A DNA stretch of 64,000 nucleotides from Urechis unicinctus (GCA_034190875.2 CM067354.1:43505275-43569274), one strand, 5' to 3'; positions 12,453 through 25,735 are shown, numbered from the stretch's first letter. A program made the numbers and translations. Notes: generated by a model from the sequence alone, not told the origin.

Positions 12453-12640
12453 TTCACAACTCACCATGTGTCACGTCACAGTATCCCCTTGATCGTGTAC
12501 TCGCGTTTTCACAACTCACCATGTGTCACGTCATGTACCCCTTGATCGTGTACTCGCGTTTTCACAACTCACCATGTGTCACCACGTCACGTACCCCTTG
12601 ATCGTGTACTCGCGTTTTCACAACTCATTTGTCACGACGT
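12453..12640 (+). repeat. 57-bp minisatellite, about 3.5 copies
   Basis: Each unit contains TTCACAACTCACCATGTGTC, then GTACCCCTTGATCGTG, then TACTCGCG. Copies start near 12453, 12509, 12562 and 12617, the last truncated. Lies within the TU-like element. Not coding. Confidence 0.9.
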
Positions 12641-13178
12641 ACAGGACACAAACACTTTGATTTGCGCGTCATTGAATAAGCTGCGTAGTTATCAGCGAAG
12701 AAAATATGTTAACCTTCAAGCAAAGTTGTTCAAATATTGGGAGGAATTTATTGTTGGGGAAAGGAGTGCTCGGAAGCTACTGCGAGCTTGCGCACATTTG
12801 ACGGGTCCTGTCCAGAATTAAAGTGTACATTTGATTGGTTATGGTTTCAGTTGTGGCGCTGTATCCCAAGCTGTATGTGTTCCTACTTGTTTTATTGTAA
12901 TATAAGTCGTTGTATCTTAGCAGCTTACTTTCATATTCTAACTTATGTATTTGTGAAATAAAAGTTTTTGCCCCAAAATGTGTGCGGTTAACTGCTATTA
13001 GTTATCGCAGTAAAATTTCAACCATCAATGCATCGCTAACACACGTAATTATTTGATTTTAAGTATGCAGATAGATAGATACTTTTTTATTAAAACACAA
13101 AACACTTGACAGATATTGAATTGTAAATTAAAAGCAAACACATTTAGTCTATTCACATTACAATAAAAACGGAAACAG

Positions 13179-13269
13179 GTGTCGAGTTGGCGAGGTGTCG
13201 AGTTGGTAGCAGGTTAGGTGTCGAGTTGGGAATTTACTGGGGTCGAGTTGGCAAGGTGTCGAGTTGACC
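13179..13269 (-). repeat. Right tandem-repeat inverted end of the TU-like element
   Basis: Five units with the core GTCGAGTTG, the reverse complement of the left array. Confidence 0.9.
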
Positions 13270-13276
13270 TGATACC

Positions 13277-13285
13277 GTAAAGTCA
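13277..13285 (+). repeat. Right 9-bp target-site duplication
   Basis: GTAAAGTCA, identical to 11571-11579. Confidence 0.8.
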
Positions 13286-14335
13286 CACTCGTCTGATCTC
13301 GGTGCGACAGTATTGTCAATCTATTCCATCTGCCCTATGAGTGGCAAACCAGCGCAGTTAACAAATTCTATTGGTATTGATGGCTATTGCGAGGTAGTAA
13401 GGTGCTTAAAGCTTTGTGCAATGAACATAGAATATGGAGACTGTTTTATTACTGAACGAGGAAGCCGATTGTTAATTTCTACATGAACGTATGATACAGC
13501 CCAAAGTGTAGCGCAGCCATATGAGGACTGTTAACACAGATCGAGTGTCTTTCGTATCATGCAAATGATTGCATGCCATAGTGTTTCCAGCTATTATATT
13601 TATCCGATGTAGCTGTGTATATTTGAGTATTATCATCATTGCTGCATTATATCCTGTAGAGAGAGTCTACGGCGCCTAATAAAAGAGATGAGCCGCAAAT
13701 ATCTATAAACATCTATAAATGTTGTTGACTTTGGCAATCTAAATGCACGACACATGGATGACACATAGGGGACCAGCAGCAATTGTAAGCAATGATACAA
13801 TATCAATATAGCATTGAGTTGCAAGGGGACCATTTTGGGTATATGCCGTATCATATGATAATCGTTAATAACGCAGGCGCTCAAAGTTTCTTCTGAACTC
13901 GCTGCTTTATAATTCGTTCGGGCCTGTCTATTGAAACGCTCCCTCGCGACCACGCGCTGTAAAGTTTTGACAACAGGGAGACGGCGCCTGTGGCGCTGTT
14001 TATCCCTAACGAAAGCAAACGGCACAAATTAAACAAATAGATCACGATTTATTCCATAATTGCGCATATAATTATCTATTATTGTCAGCATTGAATGTGA
14101 TAAATATGGATTTAAATACACCTGCAGTAGGCATCCATTAATTGTTGAGTTACTTCCCTGTTACACGGACACGCTTTTTTACCAGGTCACAATGTTTCAT
14201 TATGATATTTATGACCTCAGTTTGAAGACCTACATAAATTATTTTGTTATCTGATTAGAACACATTCTGAGAAAACACACGTTATGATTGATCACATCAA
14301 TGTAAAAACGGTAAAATGCTGAAATATTACACACA
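13286..14335. other. Noncoding interval with a small GC-richer patch
   Basis: Mostly AT-rich. A GC-richer patch at ~13870-14030 gives a 129-codon minus frame with an Arg-rich start, but it matches nothing I recognise and its second half is AT-derived. I see no gene. Confidence 0.45.
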
Positions 14336-14467
14336 ATGTCCTTAATAAGAGAGCGCTATGCTGCTATAAATAGCTTGTTGCTTACGTACCTAGTTTGCAT
14401 TCTATTCTTCCATTCTCTAGATATTAGCTTCACAGCACTTTGTGACGCGGCATTAGCGAACAATAAG
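14336..14467 (+). CDS. Possible first exon encoding a signal peptide
   Basis: An ATG at 14336 opens 44 codons. The first twelve residues include Arg/Glu charges, followed by a strongly hydrophobic core (LLLTYLVCILFF) and small residues, the layout of a secretory signal peptide. The frame runs into AATAAG|GTAAGA at 14461-14473, a consensus splice donor at the expected place. Past the donor the frame stays open to 14590, but with ordinary composition. No promoter or downstream partner exon was found, and the nearby repeat fragment at ~15015-15120 is the only protein-like neighbour. It could equally be chance. A transcript would settle it. Confidence 0.25.
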
Positions 14468-15693
14468 GTAAGAAAACAGAATGACTGTAGCGGCGTTGAC
14501 AGTTCTATTCTTGTCGATGTCCCGTACATTCGTGTCACTGGGATTGCTCGCTATCGGAACTTTAAGCAGCTTAGTCTTTACTTATGTTAAAGGCGTGGAA
14601 TAGTGTCGTGGATTCCTACTGTGACTTCGGAACACACTGGACGAATAGTTTTCTGCGTGGTGAGATTAGTATTTTTTCATAGATGCAGCGAATTGATTTT
14701 AAAGCAACATTTGCAAAGAAAATATCTATTGTTGACTAACACCTGAATTGCTCCTCACAAACAAGGTTGACAATATAATTTTTATTTTTTGAATAAGGGT
14801 TAAGTGTTTAAAGTTATTATAATTTGTGAGTCTTGACAGGATAAAAAAAATGATAAGTTTGTGGAATGGTGTTATTCTAACATTACATCCTTCACATGCT
14901 ACATTCGCTGCGTACCATTATGTCAGTGGGAGGTTCGACATACATATATATATTGTCACTGGAAAAAAACCCATCTCACTGATCATTTGTGATAGGGGGA
15001 TGATAATAATATTTTTCTGCATCAATGAAGCGCGAAATAAGGTCTACACAAGATTAACATCTAGCTAGGTCAAACTAATTTGTGACCCCACATAACGGAT
15101 TTCAGTCAATCATTGTTCAGTCGGTATATATAATGAACTTCTTGTCAGGAAAACACCGCAGCCAGGTAAGATAGAAATAAGTCGCTTTTTTTTCAAAACT
15201 TAGTCCGTATATATAAACAACTATCAATTGATTTCACTTATTTGATATTGTCGCTCGTGTGTCAAACCCCCGCCACATCTCGAGTAATGTATGCAAGTTG
15301 CCGAAACTAACGCCTGACAAACTAATATCTACTAAATTAGTGATCTAATTCTAACTACGTGTGTGCTTCTAATCTTCCGAACTTTAAGACGCTATAGTAC
15401 TATAGCAGGATTTGTTTGCGTCAAAATAATTGCTGCACTATTATTGAATCATGCATGCTTAGTGGATTGACGATTTTAAAATTTGATTTTGCAGCTTCGT
15501 CATCATCCTGGGTCATCTATACATAACCTGGCATTTACTGCATTCTATTCATATCAATAAAACCATTCAAATGACATTGAACTGATCAAATTAATAGATT
15601 TAGTTACCATTGTCGTTTGTTACATCACGTACGATAAGCTACAACTACTCTGCAGATCGTTAATAACAGTGACACCCTTGAGGACAAAATCAT
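14468..15693. other. Noncoding interval with a repeat fragment
   Basis: At ~15010-15120 the sequence (TTCTGCATCAATGAAGCGCG and onward) matches segments at ~43385-43480 and ~56030-56130 belonging to the tandem array further right, which shows that array sequence is dispersed across the window. Nothing else recognised. Confidence 0.5.
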
Positions 15694-16035
15694 TGTTTGG
15701 TATTCTTTTGATCTATGGTGATTACCGAAAAGCTCACACACACGAAGTGATTTTCCCTGACCTGTATGCATTCTACTGATAAGAACAAGTCTGAAGCAAA
15801 CATATTCTTGCCAGACACACCAAACGCCTTGCAGCTTTATGGAGCAAATGCATGTGTTCTCTTCCGATTCAAATATTAAACATTAACTTGGATGCAAAAC
15901 TACATGCTGTGCCATTCTCGTAATGTGGTTAATGTATCTTGCAGTAGAGGTTTGTCGATAGCATTACTAACAACTGAATGCTTCTTATTCAACAGATTTC
16001 TGTTCTGCAGAACAGATTGAAATTTGCTTTTATAT
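15694..16035 (+). repeat. Direct duplication D1, copy 1
   Basis: About 340 bp that recurs at 17276-17597 in the same orientation with small indels. Shared landmarks include GTGATTTTCCCTGACCTG, TTGGATGCAAAACTACAT and ATTTCTGTTC. Roughly 85-90 percent identical by eye. No conserved long frame, so not evidently coding. Confidence 0.85.
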
Positions 16036-16984
16036 TATTTCGACGCTATAATCAAAAGCACAGCATCAGAAAACCTCTATACCAATCTTGTTTTCCCTAA
16101 TCAAGAAGAATTGGAAAATATAGATATATCTATTCATAGGTAGGGGCTTGATACAACTAGTACAACACTGTATATGAAAGAAACAGTACAGGAGTATTAT
16201 TCATCGAACGTTTCTTTGTGTTGATTAGTCTTTAATTTGACAATGATCAGTTGAAACCCAACAGAAGTACATTGCCTGCATATTTAATCATACTCTGGAC
16301 AAGAAAGCGATGTGGTTAATGCCATTATGAATCTCCCGAAGACAACGTACGTGAAAGAAAAGCGTTAGCAAGTTTACTGACAATGTGTTGCGGTGATGAA
16401 CTGTGATGCGTACCTGATAATTAGCAGCCATATAGCACTATATACACAGAATACCCAAGTCAATAATATGGTGCCCAAAAGAAAGAGTGCGCTGAAATTT
16501 AACGCTAAGCTTTCTTTTAGCCATAGAATATGCATATTTATGTATCAACATGCGTCATGTGTTGTGGGAGAGCAATAGTGGCTATCACGGAGTTGACAGG
16601 TTCTTGAAGGCCAAGAAAATAAGTGGCTTATTCGATGTATCGTAAATGTAAGGTTTATTGTCATGAACCCTTGCAAGAAACATATATTTGTTTCTTCATT
16701 CAAATTGTAGAGTAACATTTTATTCAGATAAAACAGGGCTTTTCAGATGTCAAAATAAAAATAGTGATGTGGATTCATAATGTGGCATGTGACACACTGG
16801 ATTATTTGTATCCTGCATCGTACTGGGATTTGCATGTGTAGTGAACATAATAGGTACGGCAGTCACCTCATACACATGGCTTTAGACATCATATTGCAAG
16901 TCTCTAGACGTAGAGTCTAGGTACATTAATTCCGTATACTCTACGCAGTGTCTGAGTAATGTATGGTTCTCTGAATACAATCAT

Positions 16985-17050
16985 GCATCACAGTGAATGG
17001 CTCTCTTGTGGTCGATTATCCTATTGATAGTCATCTTTGTAGTACCATTT
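16985..17050 (+). repeat. Dispersed repeat R2, copy 2
   Basis: Contains ATGGCTCTCTTGTGGTCG and CTATTGATAGTCATC, matching the blocks at 7468 and 30364. Confidence 0.7.
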
Positions 17051-17275
17051 ATCCAGGAGAGAGCCCTGGACTGAGGGAATGGTTTATGTCAATATATCGC
17101 GATAACGGTTGCTGCTTTACCGTATGTTACTTTCTGCTAAACGGAGCCTGTTAGCTACATAACACAGAATGTGATGATACGACTCAGTCGCACATAGTCA
17201 TCGAGTTGGTCCTGAAATATATATGCATCAACGCCAATTACAAGTGGTTTTTGAGTGAGGAACAGAAAATTCAAT

Positions 17276-17597
17276 CCTAGTTTGGTATTCCTTTGATCTA
17301 TCGTGTTACCGACAGGCTCACACACACACCAAGTGATTTTCCCTGACCTGTATGCATTCTACTGATAAGAACAAGTAATCAAATATATTCTTGCCAGACA
17401 AACGCCTTATAGTTTTGTGGAACAAATGCATGTGTTCTCTTCTGATTCAAATATTAAACATTGACTTGGATGCAAAACTACATACTCGTAAGATGGTATC
17501 TTGTGGTAGAGGTTTGTCGATAGCATTACGACCAACTGAATGCTTCATATGCAACAGATTTCTGTTCGCCAGAACAGATTGAAATGTGCTTTCGTAT
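17276..17597 (+). repeat. Direct duplication D1, copy 2
   Basis: Second copy of the 15694-16035 segment, about 1.6 kb downstream. Short deletions relative to copy 1 lie near 17384 and 17400. Confidence 0.85.
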
Positions 17598-20198
17598 TTA
17601 CACATTGTGTAAATTTCTCATGTCGTCGATTAGAGCATGATCAAGCTAATTCTTTCTCGCAGTCACTAACTATGATTAAATTATGCCTATTAATGTTGCT
17701 AACTGCTTTGTCGGCAGTATGAGGCGAATAGGAATGGCAATCGCGGCCAGTCAAAAGTATTATGTCTAGGCATTAATTTCACAGATGCATCTTAGTATTC
17801 TTGTCAAGCTGTAGATATTTCAATCTTAGTAGAACTATTTAATCTTCTCATAAATGTTTGGGTGCGATATAGCGCTTTGGTCGACATAATAATTGATCGC
17901 ATTTGGGCATCCAATACGTATTGGGGTATTTTCAATGTGTTTTAATGATAACACTTTATAATTAATCAATATTGTCATGGTATTCATCAATTATATCAGT
18001 TGGTGGGAGGATGTTTACGGGACAAGGTTGAAATAGCTTCTGTTTTAAAGAAAACAAGAAAATTAATGGAATTATGTCCTGCAAGCGTCTAATATTACAA
18101 AATATATCGTGTGTATGACTTCCTACGCAAAAGATTGTTGACTATGTAGCTTTCCAAAAATCGATTAATCATCCGTGCTTTGTTTTGTAGCTTCATATAT
18201 TGTACAATACATATTTTATAGGATACATGACTACAGATTGACAATATAAGCACAGGTAGGATGGAAGTTAATGTGACTCAGGTGTTCAGGGCACGGCACA
18301 CTATGCACCACGGCAGTGAAGGTACTTTTTTTAAAGCAGTGTAATTTAACCAACACCTGTCTGATTTGTCACAAAGCAACAAACGATATATTGTTCTGAT
18401 TAAAAATTAAAGAGTGATAGATAATGACAATGATTTATTTAATAGTATTTTCATCTGTGCTTGTAAGCAATGAACATTTCATCCATCATTGTAAGAGATT
18501 TTGACTGTATTACTTAATGTCAGATTTAATACAAATTATTGAATTTCCTCATGCCGTGTGTCCATACGACCACTATATTTCACTCTTACTCGCTTATGAT
18601 TGCACACGTTGCATCTGGATTATTTACGTGTACATTGGCAGTGGCAGAAAGCAAATGTCGGATTTGGCAAGACCACCGCAATAACACGTGGAACACAGGG
18701 CGGTTTTTGGCATTTCTCGCACTTGAATTGCGTGCCTGTACATTCGGGGCTAAACAAATTTCCCTTCTATGTGTAAATACATTGTACGTTGTTGTACAAT
18801 TATTTGCATGCATAATTAATCAAGCATTAAAATGTGACTGGCACATACTCTCAACAGCAAAGTAAACATAAAAAACAATGACAAAGAGTATATATTAATG
18901 CACTAACAGCAAACATCAGCAATATAATGAATTCATCTCCTCCATACTGAGATTGTTCCTAATATAAGCACCGCCACAACAGTAATATTTTTTATATCAA
19001 GGGTAAGAAAGTCTGTACTGTAGTTCATACAGACTGTTAACAGCGCATATCAATTCTGTAGAGGCAGTATTCGAAGGCGACATCATTGATATATGAATTC
19101 TGCTTATTCTTGTTTCATTATAATCGTATAATTCGTTGCATCCTGCGTGTATGATGTTGATATTGATCCTTGTATTTTTTTCATTTCTCGCTTGCCACTA
19201 CCTTCGGCTATAATAATCAAGCCGTCAAACACAGATACACGTATATATCGTGATACCAACACAATGCTTATTTCATTGAGTCTATGAGATCTTCACGTGC
19301 TAGGCTGCTTGTAGGGCATTTTCTACTATAATGCTTCGTGAGCAGTTCAGTAACATTATTATGCTGATGATGGTGACAATTACAATGACGAAATTATTAC
19401 TGACACCGCGTGATATATATTTCTAATAATTAAAGCAGTAACACTCTGATTTATTAGATTTCCTTTGCCTAATGGAGTCTGTAAGCGTTCTCCGTGGAAT
19501 GTGTTTAATAGTACAGCCATGCTAGAGTGAGTATAAAAACAATCCATTTTGCTTTCTCACAGAAGTGATAGACAAGTGATGAGTTGGTAGAGTGATGATG
19601 TTTCCGCACAAACATTTTTCCGTCGCTACATTCGCCACTAATCTACGGTCCCACAACGTGATCGGTGACGTTGCTATTTGCTATAATCTGCAATGAATAG
19701 TCGCATAACAAGCAGTAACATAATAATGTAATTGTCCATGAATCACAAACAAGACTCTCATCCCCACTCCACTTCAGAGACAACGGCAACAGAGCCTAGT
19801 ATATTATTGTGCGCACATCACACACTAACTTATTCATTATTATGTAGTGATAAATTAGCTTTAAATATACATATTGCATCATATCTATGAATTGTGTCAG
19901 TCATTAGGGCGTTATTTATCTACAGCTGCTGCTGTCGTCTAGGCAACATGGCCCTAAGAATACTGAATTTCTATATGCTAATACCTGTGCATGGTGGTAC
20001 TACCGTAATGGCCCTTACTCAAGGTTCAATGACCTACTCGCTCTATTTCAAACACGGAGGAATATGTGAACATTCAATTAACCAGACAGAAAAAACTATA
20101 CCATTGATCATATGGCACGAAACAAAGAATAAGAGAAGCATCGATACGAATTATTAACACAGTATTCAATTCACCATACAATTCCGCGAGTAAATGAC
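17598..20198. other. Noncoding interval
   Basis: The longest frame (108 codons at 18539) has an unremarkable composition and matches nothing I know. No repeat or RNA structure stands out. Confidence 0.5.
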
Positions 20199-20478
20199 CG
20201 AAATCAGATGTGACATTCTAATGACATGTTGGTTATGATTGGCGTTCTATGCAATTTGTCATGATCCTTTTGCAGTTCATGAGATTCTCTTTGTTCTCAT
20301 AATGTGATATCACCAACAAAATCAAATGAGACATTCTAATGTAATGTTATGTGATGATATAATTGATGCGACTCTCTTCGGCCGAAATACCAGAATGTCA
20401 ATATATGATGATTGGCGTTCTGTATCATTTGTCATGATTCATTTATCAGTTCATGAGATTCTCATTTGTTCTAATCTT
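20199..20478 (+). repeat. Local tandem duplication
   Basis: The segment 20199-20300 is repeated at 20320-20478, where an insertion of ~45 bp splits it. Shared landmarks are GACATTCTAATG, GATTGGCGTTCT and CAGTTCATGAGATTCTC. Confidence 0.8.
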
Positions 20479-22859
20479 AACATTGCCACCGGATTATTCT
20501 TCATATTGCATTTTCCGATGCATTGGAGAATATTCTTCCTCGCTTCATAGCACGCGGCGGTTATTATTAAAGTCCGTCTTCGATGTCACTTAGTGATTCC
20601 TGATAAAGTGCACTGTTTATTTGTGAATAATGCATTACAGCTGAAGGTAATCGCATAACGTTAAAATATAAGACGGTGTTACTGAGGTGCGCTTTAAAAT
20701 ATGAAGTGAATAAGCAAAGGTGTGAATGACATAACAATGAACAAAACAAATATATGCTCAGCAATACTGTGCAATGACTAACCTACTATATCCTTTGCAG
20801 CAGTGGGTAGTAATTTGACGCCATTGCCAGGCATCACTCAAATTAATACGTGGCTACTGTACATCCAAAGTCACTTAAAATATCTCAGCCATTGCTTATG
20901 TTGCTAAGTAGTGTTCTAGCTCCATATTGAATTATCAAACATCTGTATAGTTAATATCTGCAACCGTAACTTCTTGTATCAGATATGCAAATAATCATCA
21001 GAAGAACGGACATGTTACATAGAATTGCAGCAATTTATAGGCTACCACTGAATTTATATATGTGTACCATTCATATCAAGGCAATAGTACGCATCCGTCA
21101 GAAACCAGTACTACAATGGTTCAATGGGTGTTAACAAACAATCAATAGAAGAACACATATGAAAAATTAGCATGCAGTTACAACAATGCGTATGCCGCCA
21201 TTGACTCGGTATATATTGCCAGAGATACAATGGTCGTTCTACGGTTTTGTGACAGTATGGCGTTCTCTTAAACAAGTATCAACATGGTGTTGTTCTTGTA
21301 GGAGGCTGAGAAGTGACGGGTCGTTGAAACACCTTAACAATTATTTTCTTATCGCAGCCCATAAGTTCCACGTTGTTGTTTTCATTGATGTGCTTGATGA
21401 ATGTAGGTTTCAGCACCCATAGAATGCTGTACCTCAAACTTCAAGGTGTCATCCACTGGGGACACTTGCTCTCACTCAATACCGCAGTTCTTTTCAGTCC
21501 TAAGCGTTAATAAATCGGTCTTAATCAAATAACATTCATGCAAACGCTAACAATGCAAACAAAATAGACCATATCATGTATACTTTGTATAACTTCGTTG
21601 ACAACCGCGTGAATTAAATACGAATGACAGCACGCTTATGAAGTATAAGCGTGCTTTGAAGTGTAATAGCTTCAGAACCAAATCCCATCACCAATGGAAG
21701 TGCAATTGCACTAACAATTTCAGAGGCTAGTCATGAATATAAACCGCAGCACCATTTGTAATATTCAAGTCATATTACCGATTAATTATTTCTCATTTCA
21801 AGGACTTCAGTTTATAAGGTCTGATAATTATTCATCTATTGATTCAGGGAATCCCGATAAGAGAGCAAGATAAAAAGGTAGTACAACGACTCAAAACAAT
21901 GAATGATTTTTATCACAATTTGAAAATATATAGATGTCCCAAATAGCAACTATTTACTGAGTGATAGTTTTTACGTCACTTGCTTAAACAATGAACACAG
22001 TATACGCAAATTACCCATTCGCTTTGGTATCGTATCATGCAGCCAAACTTAGAGTGAATAACAACGTGGCTGATCAGCAGTATTATTCTGTGCCTCTTCT
22101 AACATTTGAACTGACAAACAGATATGACGAAGGTCTAATGCTATTGTTCCGCAAGTTCCATAAGTTCCATATTGCCGTCTCTAAGATGGTGTGCCACAAT
22201 CACAGCCAATCTCTGCATTATCAGAATTATTTTGACTCTGCCTTTAACTACCATCCATAAATTATGTATGTACCCTGTCAATTTCGCTTCCAGCATCCTT
22301 CCAATTGCTATAATAGAAACCATCAATCATAATAAGAAATATGTTTTGCTCATAATGAGGAAATCGGGCACAAGATAATCACACGATATGATGTTCTGTG
22401 TTAATGGGGAACAAAATGAAGGTCCGTTTCTTTGAACCGATTTGTGACCTCGCTACAATGATTAATTCCGGCAAGCTGTCAATGATCGATTAGGGTGTAT
22501 AGTGCACTGCTACCCGTGCAACACCACATCCAGATGTTATTCAATAATGCTGAATGTTTTTCAAGCCTCATTAATATGAATTAGAATGGCTTGTCGCTAT
22601 CTTGCATCTAAACCAGATAAATGATCTGTAGCATTTATAAAGAACATATAAAAGAACATAGCTCAAATATCCATAAAGACATTCAAAAGCAATGTAGATC
22701 TCTGACAGAGAAACCTTCAAAGTGGTTTTATTTCTGCAAGGGCATTTCAGCCCGTCTAGGACGACAGCCAACTTAAACTAAAGGCTACGGGCCAGTCCCC
22801 ATTATAACGCGCTTTGCTTCCGCTTTCGCCAAGAACGATATGGTAATGGCCTAAACGGA
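20479..22859. other. Noncoding interval with one perfect small hairpin
   Basis: No credible gene. A perfect 11-bp stem with a 5-base loop lies at 21629-21655. Confidence 0.5.
21629..21655. other. Perfect 11-bp inverted repeat
   Basis: AGCACGCTTAT, then a GAAGT loop, then ATAAGCGTGCT. GC-richer than its surroundings. It could be a small structured RNA or a protein-binding palindrome; there is no U-run to suggest a terminator. Confidence 0.6.
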
Positions 22860-23290
22860 AATGTATGTTGTTTGGAAACTTTCAGTGATGAGGCAGGATA
22901 TGTGAGGATTCAATATGCACGCCTATTGTTGCATATACAGAATATGAATTGATGTAGATAACAAAGAGTTGAACGCGCATTGACCGAACCGTGGCGAAAA
23001 GGAAGAATTAAGCATCTGTCTGTGCCATATGGGATGATATATATCATGCAGTGCTGAAGATATGGCTGAGTTGTTGCGTGTTATGGTTAAGGGTTTTGCT
23101 GACCAACGTAATTATGTGATACGGGACAGCGTTTAGATAATAATACCTGAAGCTTTGTTAGATGCAATTTTTAAAACGTTAATCCTGCGTTCTATCGTCA
23201 ATGAGGTGTACTTTGTAAACATTCGGAAACACGCATTTTGTGTGGTCAAATGATCATTCGAATATTCATTGAATAATTATAAGGCTTCCA
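22860..23290 (+). repeat. Dispersed copy of array segment (matches 54480-54950)
   Basis: Shares GACCGAACCGTGGC, GTGCCATATG, GGAGTTGTTGCGT-like and TTTTGTGTGGTCA landmarks, in the same order and spacing, with 54580-54950. Part of the patchwork of old segmental copies. Confidence 0.7.
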
Positions 23291-24614
23291 TAGCAGTAAA
23301 TTGAAGTGATGTATGAAATTGTTAACATCGTTACGAAAGTAAACTACTAAGTTTTATTAAGGTTAAGTTTCCCTAAGTTACAAACAACAGGGCCTAAAAG
23401 AGTTTAGTACAATCTAGTAAATACACAAGTAGTTCTGAGTATAGTCGTTATATCGCTTGCAAATAGCCCCATGTGATGTTTGGCTCTATGAACACATATC
23501 GAATGTATGCTAATGTCCCCAGAGGTTGCTAACAATACCTATCCATCAGAACTGGCACCTCTAAGAATTACTGAAATGGATTGCTTATGAATGGATTGCA
23601 TGAATAGATTTGACAGCAAAGTTGAGTCGGAAAATAATTAGATTTGTTTCTCATTGCATGGCAACGAGAAATATTACTGCTTTCTGTACCTTTTACGATT
23701 AAAGATGGAAAATTGCATTATCTTAATGTACTAAAAGAAATAAAAGGAGACACATGCCACCCTCTATGATATAATAATTGATCGATGGTTCTCATATGCA
23801 AACCGTTTCTATTTGTCACCAGTTGTCTGCGGCCAGATGATAATAATGCGGCACAGAAATACAAAATCTGAGTTATTCAGATGGTCAGGATAAATCAATG
23901 AAAAAATAAAATTTGATGTACAAACACTATCGCAAGCAAAATAGATGCCGCTGAATATTATATGACTGACATCTGGCCATAACATGTAACACACTTAGTT
24001 TATTCATGCACCCGGAACAGTTAATTTGTATTTAACAAAGACTCTATAAATATACTTTCCTTAAAAAGCCTTTTGCAAACGTCAATATTTCAAACCGTTG
24101 CAAACCATGAAAGTAACGCTCTACCCGGATATTCACCTTGTTAATTTCAAACATTGTCAATGAGAGTGGCCAAGCCAATTCATAATGGTTGTGTATGTAA
24201 TGTCAACAGGCATTGTGATACGTCTACATTGTTATAACGAAAGGTCCTAGTTTATCTATATGATGTATCAAACCATCCTGATATAACCATGCCGCATTTA
24301 AAAAGTAGTGAATTTTTAAGCAATTTCTTTCCTGCATCAAATCGCCGGGATGTTGGCTCTGGCGCACATGTAATGAGAATTCAGATGGTCATCAAAATTT
24401 GTGAGATCCAACATATATGTCGCCGTCTATAGCAGCAGGATTTACGGGCGCAATGCCCATTCCCTTTGTCACTAACATTTAACGTATAGGTCACACCTAT
24501 GCAATGCATGCTTTTCTTCTGAGGGCTGAACCTACAACTGAACACACGCCTGAGGTGCACTACAAAACTCTTGCTTACTTCGTCCCAGAAAGAGCATCCG
24601 AGCACTAGCTACGT

Positions 24615-25030
24615 GCTCATCCTATTTCACTTCCTTCTCATAACCCATCTATGCATAGCTCTCTTCCGTCTGTCCTTCTCAACTAGATCTCCTCTCCTTA
24701 TATGAACCAGCTCGTCACCCCATCTCCCTTGTTGCAATACCACCTTAATCCATTTAAATCATAACGTATCACAATGCCTGCAGAAGCAATCAGCAGTCCT
24801 ATCATTGATGCAGGATTTAAGCAAACATTTACGCGGCTTCCTTTAGAAACGAAGCGTATCTGGCAGATTATGTTTGAAGGAGCTCAATAAGAAACAACAA
24901 AGAGCCCTACATTCAATATCTAATGCAATTTTACCCTCGTGTCATAGATCCACAAATAGCAATCTCATTATAGGCGATTCAAAAGATTTTCGTGATAACG
25001 AATATCCAAGAGTCTGCAATGAGAGAAAAT
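24615..25030 (-). repeat. Repeat R1, copy A
   Basis: Shares the R1 core, which on the plus strand reads CGAAGCG-ATCTG-CAG...GAGCCCTACA...AATCTTCAATGT. Read on the minus strand, one frame gives VGLFVV...APSNIICQIRFV and later a stretch like VVLQQG..GDELV, with a stop and frameshifts between. A pseudogene-like or repeat-borne exon. See the R1 finding. Confidence 0.65.
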
Positions 25031-25440
25031 TGACAAAGATTTCCTAACATAGAAGAATGTACCCTTTTATCATATTTAGTTAAATGGTACGTACTGCATA
25101 ACCCAGCGATTGTTTCGATTGCCATATATTAAAGAAAATATCATGTTCTTTAACGGGCCCTATTCTACGGTCACATATATTTTGTAATCGTTTAATTGAA
25201 AATTGATTCTTCATAAAACGTCGTAATGGATGTTCTTACGATCTGAGGTACATGAATGAATATTATACCGTGGGATTGTTTTTTTCAGGCGACATAACGA
25301 TCCAATTTGAATTGCTTATCATGATAAATAAGATCAACATCCTAAAACGTGCAACGACCACCTCATGTAGTAAATCATAGGGAACGAATGAAGATCATTG
25401 CATTTATTCCACATATGTAACTTATTGCATACCGCAATAA

Positions 25441-25735
25441 ATGTTAGATCGGAAAAGAGCATTACCTTACTTTAATGAGGAAGAAAAAGCAGTTGTTTGC
25501 TGGCGATTTCGGGAAAAATTAAATGAGATTTGTAAAGAGTTGCACAGGAACATAACACAGAACAACAGTGTCGAGCAAATTGGAAACGATTATACAAAGT
25601 GTACGCTTAAATGTTCAGTTTTCTTGCCATATGTTTTTGAGCTTGCGCATAGCGAACACATAAAGCATGAATGTCAGGGGCACATAGAAAGAATGAAACA
25701 TGGATCCCCGAATATTAGAATGTGTCAATGATTTA
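25441..25735 (+). repeat. Repeat segment R3, copy 1 (includes a 96-codon open frame)
   Basis: 25490-25690 recurs at ~29690-29890, for example TTTGCTGGCGATTTC and CGAACACATAAAG. In this copy it lies within an open frame of 96 codons starting at ATG 25441, rich in Glu/Lys/Cys/His. The second copy is broken by stops. I do not recognise the protein, and the disrupted second copy argues against function. Confidence 0.45.

Larger units (their letters stand above)
11580..13276. mobile_element. TU-like foldback element, non-autonomous
   Basis: The 1697-bp insertion is bounded by an exact 9-bp direct repeat. Its ends are inverted arrays of a ~16-bp unit (CCAACTCGACACC on the left, GGTGTCGAGTTGG on the right): six units at 11587-11692 and five at 13179-13269. 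The interior is AT-rich and has no transposase. This architecture matches the sea urchin TU elements, which have inverted ends made of short tandem repeats and an ~8-bp target duplication; similar ends occur in some Mutator-like foldbacks. Apparent open frames across the left array are repeat shadows. The interior also carries a 57-bp minisatellite. The main uncertainty is the exact tips, because the first ~7 bases of each end match poorly. Confidence 0.85.

Noticed and set aside
13636-14025. 129-codon minus frame with an Arg-rich N-terminus
   Set aside because: No domain recognised, the C-terminal half is AT-derived, and there is no splice or promoter context.
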